DNA from: Isoptericola peretonis
GTDB lineage: Bacteria > Actinomycetota > Actinomycetes > Actinomycetales > Cellulomonadaceae
Assembly (NCBI GenBank): GCA_023241745.1
Contig: JALQCY010000003.1
Span: 124,001-188,000, forward strand
Direction of reading: 5' to 3'
Length of the DNA stretch: 64,000 bases
Within the stretch, counting starts at the first letter, position 1. Every line of letters starts with the position of its first letter. Position numbers and translations under genes: made by a program. Below the pieces are notes generated by a model that was not told where the DNA came from, did no database searches, and saw only the letters and a list, made by a program, of their open reading frames with translations. Below are positions 61,315 to 64,000 of the stretch, piece by piece.

Positions 61315-62232
61315 TCACTTGATCCCGGTGGTGGCGATGCCCCGGACCAGGAAACGCTGCCCGAAGAGGAACACCAGGAACACGGGCAGCAGCGAGACGA
61401 TCGACATCGCGAACATGGAGCCCCAGTTGCTCTCGCCTTGTGAGTCGACGAAGAGCCGGAGGGCCACAGGGACCGTCATCATGTCCGTGTCGGTGAGGTA
61501 GATGAGGGCGCTGAAGAACTGGTTCCACGTGCCGATGAACGTGAAGATGGCGGTCGTCGCCAGCGCGGGGGTCATGAGCGGCAGGATGATGCGCAGGAAG
61601 ATGCGCGCATGACCGGCGCCGTCGATCCGCGCCGCCTCGTCGAGCTCCTTGGGCAGCCCGCGGATGAACTGGACCATGAGGAAGATGAAGAACGAGTCGG
61701 TCGCGAGCATGTTCGGGCCGACCAGGGGCCAGAAGGTGTTCACCATGCCGAGCTGCGAGAACAGCACGTACTGCGGCACCAGCGTGACGTGGCCCGGCAG
61801 CATGATGGTGATGAGCATGATCGCGAAGAGGAACGTCTTGGCCGAGAACCGCATGCGAGCGAACGCGTACGCGGCCATGGAGCACGAGACCAGCGTGCCG
61901 AGCACGGACCCGAGGACGACGACCGCCGAGTTGAGCAGGTAGCGGCCGAACGGGTGCGCGAGCGCGTTCCAGCCGTCGGGATAGTGGGAGAGGTCGACGT
62001 CGCTCAGCCACAGGCCCGGCTGGCTGAAGATCAGGTCGTCGGGCCGGAGGGACGAGACGACCATCCAGAGCAACGGGTAGATCATCACCGCGCCGGTGAC
62101 GACCAGCACGAGGTGCTTGACCAGGCTCTTCAGGGGCCGGCGGGGGCCGCGCCGCCGAGGCGCCGGCCGCGGCTCCGGCTCCGTGGCGAGGCGTTCCGTC
62201 TCACGGTCGATCCGAACGGTCTCAGTCGTCAT
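61315..62232 (-). CDS. Sugar ABC transporter permease (MalG type), possible pectin-oligosaccharide importer
   Basis: A 305-residue permease with six helices; the EAA loop is PKELDEAARIDGAGHARIFLRIILPLMTPALATTAIFTFIGTWNQFF and the end QRFLVRGIATTGIK. The ATG at 62232 overlaps the end of the MalF-type gene by 11 bases. Its operon promoter (63167-63400) carries the operator shared with the rhamnogalacturonan lyase, so rhamnogalacturonan oligosaccharides are a reasonable guess for the substrate. No ATPase gene is present locally. Confidence 0.95.
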   Translation of the reverse strand: MTTETVRIDRETERLATEPEPRPAPRRRGPRRPLKSLVKHLVLVVTGAVMIYPLLWMVVSSLRPDDLIFSQPGLWLSDVDLSHYPDGWNALAHPFGRYLLNSAVVVLGSVLGTLVSCSMAAYAFARMRFSAKTFLFAIMLITIMLPGHVTLVPQYVLFSQLGMVNTFWPLVGPNMLATDSFFIFLMVQFIRGLPKELDEAARIDGAGHARIFLRIILPLMTPALATTAIFTFIGTWNQFFSALIYLTDTDMMTVPVALRLFVDSQGESNWGSMFAMSIVSLLPVFLVFLFGQRFLVRGIATTGIK

Positions 62233-63166
62233 AGTGGACCCAATACTTGGACGCGATGAAGTTGACGGCGGTCAGAGCACCCACGATGACGACGAGCAGC
62301 CACGCCATCGCCGAGGCGTAGCCCATCTCGAAGTCCTTGAACCCCGTGTTGTAGAGGTACATCGTGTAGAAGAGGGTCGAGTCGGACGGGCCCCCGATGC
62401 CGCCCGAGATGATGAACGCCTGGGTGAAGGACTGGAAGGCGCCGATCGTCTGCAGCACGATGTTGAAGAAGATGATCGGGGTGAGCATCGGCATCGTGAT
62501 GCGCCAGAACTGCTTGGCCTTGCCGGCGCCGTCGACCGCGGCCGCCTCGTAGTACATCGTCGGGATCTGGCGCAGACCGGCGAGGAAGATGATCATCGGC
62601 GACCCGAAGGTCCACACGTGCAGCAGGATGATCGTGCCGAGCGCCGTGTCAGGGCTGGAGATCCAGCCCATCCCCTCGACGCCGAAGAGGCCGAGCACCT
62701 GGTTGACCAGGCCGGTGGTGCCGAAGATCTGGCGCCACAGGATGGCGATCGCCACCGACCCGCCCAGGAGCGACGGGAGATAGAAGACCGAGCGGTAGAA
62801 CGACAGCCCGCGCATCCCCCTGTTCAGGGCGACGGCGATGAAGAGGGCCACCGCGAGCTGGAGCGGCACACCCACCACGACGTAGGTGAGGGTCACCCTC
62901 AACGACTGGTGGAGCCGCTCGTCGCCGAGCATCCGCAGGTAGTTCTCGAGGCCCACCCAGTTCGGGTCCTCGAGCAGGTTGTAGTCCGTGAACGACAGGT
63001 AGAACGACGCGAACATCGGTCCCGCCGTGATGATCAGCAGCCCGAGGAGCCACGGCAGCAGGAAGACGAGCGCCGCCTTGTTGTCCCGTCGCGCCGCCTT
63101 CCGCTCACGCGGGTCCACGGGGCGCCGACCCACCTTGAGCTTCGAGAGCTCGGTGATCGCGCTCAT
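62222..63166 (-). CDS. Sugar ABC transporter permease (MalF type)
   Basis: A 314-residue permease: AALVFLLPWLLGLLIITAGPMFASFYLSFTDYNLLEDPNWVGLENYLRMLGDERLHQSLRVTLTYVV, SFYRSVFYLPSLLGGSVAIAILWRQIFG and the EAA loop MYYEAAAVDGAGKAKQFWRITMPMLTPIIFFNIVLQTIGAFQSF. ATG 63166 fits the family start; longer open frames upstream run through the promoter and operator. It heads the minus-strand half of a divergon whose plus-strand half is the binding protein. Confidence 0.94.
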   Translation of the reverse strand: MSAITELSKLKVGRRPVDPRERKAARRDNKAALVFLLPWLLGLLIITAGPMFASFYLSFTDYNLLEDPNWVGLENYLRMLGDERLHQSLRVTLTYVVVGVPLQLAVALFIAVALNRGMRGLSFYRSVFYLPSLLGGSVAIAILWRQIFGTTGLVNQVLGLFGVEGMGWISSPDTALGTIILLHVWTFGSPMIIFLAGLRQIPTMYYEAAAVDGAGKAKQFWRITMPMLTPIIFFNIVLQTIGAFQSFTQAFIISGGIGGPSDSTLFYTMYLYNTGFKDFEMGYASAMAWLLVVIVGALTAVNFIASKYWVHYDD

Positions 63167-63214
63167 CCGCGCAGCGCCGTTCTCGCGCGGGGCGGGTGGG
63201 CCCTCGTCGGAGCT

Positions 63215-63229
63215 TTGGAACGATTCATC
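63215..63229. promoter_or_regulatory. LacI-like operator shared with the PL4 lyase
   Basis: TTGGAACGATTCATC (reverse complement GATGAATCGTTCCAA) lies 49 bases upstream of the permease start. It differs at one base from 20208-20222. TGGAAC/GATTCA is a LacI-type near-palindrome. Confidence 0.65.
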
Positions 63230-63287
63230 GCGGACCTCCCTTGGCCACGGAGTGCTGCGCGTCGTCGCGCAACTTTTGGGGTAACCG

Positions 63288-63332
63288 TTGACCACAGTAT
63301 CGAACTCTCCGTAGTCTGGGAAGCGCCTTCCC
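63288..63332 (+). promoter_or_regulatory. Binding-protein promoter with overlapping GGGAAGCGCCTTCCC operator
   Basis: TTGACC (63288-63293) and TAGTCT (63312-63317) form a plausible -35/-10 pair with an 18-base spacer. The palindrome GGGAAG-CGC-CTTCCC (63318-63332) sits just downstream, where a LacI/CebR-like repressor would block initiation. Confidence 0.6.
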
Positions 63333-63400
63333 GCTCGTCGACACCGATCGTCGCGAGCGAATCCATGGGACGGGCTGCTCGTACAGGGAGGTACGACCCA

Positions 63401-64000
63401 ATGCACACACCCCACTTCAGGACCGCCGCGACGATGGCCTCGGCCAGCCTCGTGCTGGCCGCGACCGCAGGCTGCGCCGTCGACCAGCCGGGCGCCGACG
63501 CCGCTCCCTACGACCCGGACGAGAAGGTGACGATCACCTTCTCGTGGTGGGGCGGCGAGGAGCGCAACCAGATCACGAAGAAGGCGATCGAGGGGTTCGA
63601 GGAGGACCACCCGAACATCACGGTCGAGACACAGAGCAGCGACTTCGGCAGCTACTGGGACATGCTCGCGACGCAGGTGGCGGGCGGCGACGCGCCCGAC
63701 CTGCTCACCATGGGCGGGTCCTACCCGAGCGAGTACGCAGGGCGCGGGGCACTGCTGGACCTGGCCACGATGTCCGACCACCTCGACATGTCGAAGCTGC
63801 CGCCCGACACGCTCGAGACCGGCAACCTCGACGGCACGCAGTACACGGTGCCGGCGGGGGTCAACGCCCTGGCGACGTTCCTCAACCCGACCGTGTTCGA
63901 GGAGGCCGGGGTCGAGCTCCCCGACACCTCCACGTGGACCTGGGACGACTACGCCGAGATCAGCGAGCAGCTGTCGAAGGCCTCTCCGGACGGGACGTAC
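63401..64000 (+). CDS. Sugar ABC transporter substrate-binding lipoprotein (partial, C-terminus off right edge)
   Basis: The first 200 residues of an extracellular solute-binding protein. The signal ends in a lipobox (VLAATAGC, Cys near 25). KVTITFSWWGGEERNQITKKAIEGFEEDHPNITVETQSSDFGSYWDMLATQVAGGDAPDLLTMGG is the first lobe of a family-1 sugar-binding protein, followed by the hinge and TYTVPAGVNALATFLNPTVFEEAG-like segment. ATG 63401 with AGGGAGG nine bases upstream. It is divergent from its permeases, an uncommon layout, and linked to them by the shared promoter region. Confidence 0.93.
   Translation, partial: MHTPHFRTAATMASASLVLAATAGCAVDQPGADAAPYDPDEKVTITFSWWGGEERNQITKKAIEGFEEDHPNITVETQSSDFGSYWDMLATQVAGGDAPDLLTMGGSYPSEYAGRGALLDLATMSDHLDMSKLPPDTLETGNLDGTQYTVPAGVNALATFLNPTVFEEAGVELPDTSTWTWDDYAEISEQLSKASPDGTY

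Overview
The window is about 64 kb of very GC-rich, densely coding chromosomal DNA. It has GTG, TTG and ATG starts, many 4-base ATGA/GTGA gene overlaps and a GC-rich third codon position. It encodes F420/FMN-type (DDN) oxidoreductase, MMPL, SorC and TAXI families and several plant-polysaccharide enzymes. This fits an Actinomycetota genome, most likely a plant-biomass-degrading Micrococcales (Cellulomonadaceae/Promicromonosporaceae-like); the species cannot be read from the sequence. I saw no rRNA, tRNA, CRISPR array, phage or intact insertion sequence.

Left third (1-22.9 kb): a UvrA-like ABC ATPase cut by the left edge; a MOSC protein and an AraC/VOC/DDN operon; small regulators (Lrp with DUF2000, GNAT); a multicopper oxidase lipoprotein; a DesK-type two-component system; a LuxR-type regulator divergent from an aldo-keto reductase; an ArsR/cation-diffusion pair; a VIT1-like transporter; then carbohydrate enzymes (GH13, GH51 arabinofuranosidase, PL4 rhamnogalacturonan lyase) with an MFS exporter.

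Middle (22.9-44.4 kb): a CopB-type P-ATPase behind two CsoR-like boxes, a HelD-like RNA polymerase-associated helicase, a GalE-like protein without its catalytic Tyr/Lys, a TAXI receptor/histidine kinase/response regulator operon, a CorA protein, and a series of small regulator-effector modules. These are GntR/membrane protein, ArsR-type/MFS, TetR/paired SMR, a two-gene regulator unit facing a compact PEP-utilising protein, and a GbsR-like regulator facing a DUF4097 gene. Most have readable palindromic operators in the divergent promoters.

Right third (44.4-64 kb): a large catalase; a polyol ABC importer (binding protein plus two permeases) divergent from a SorC regulator, with a long-chain mannitol dehydrogenase nearby; BrkB/YihY, VanZ-RDD and GH25 proteins; a rhomboid-lysyltransferase fusion; a TetR/MMPL exporter pair; and a second sugar ABC importer whose binding-protein gene is divergent from its two permeases and runs off the right edge.

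The strongest cross-window link is a LacI-like operator. The 15-mer in front of the PL4 lyase (20.2 kb) recurs with one mismatch in the divergent promoter of the second sugar importer (63.2 kb), which suggests a pectin (rhamnogalacturonan) uptake regulon.
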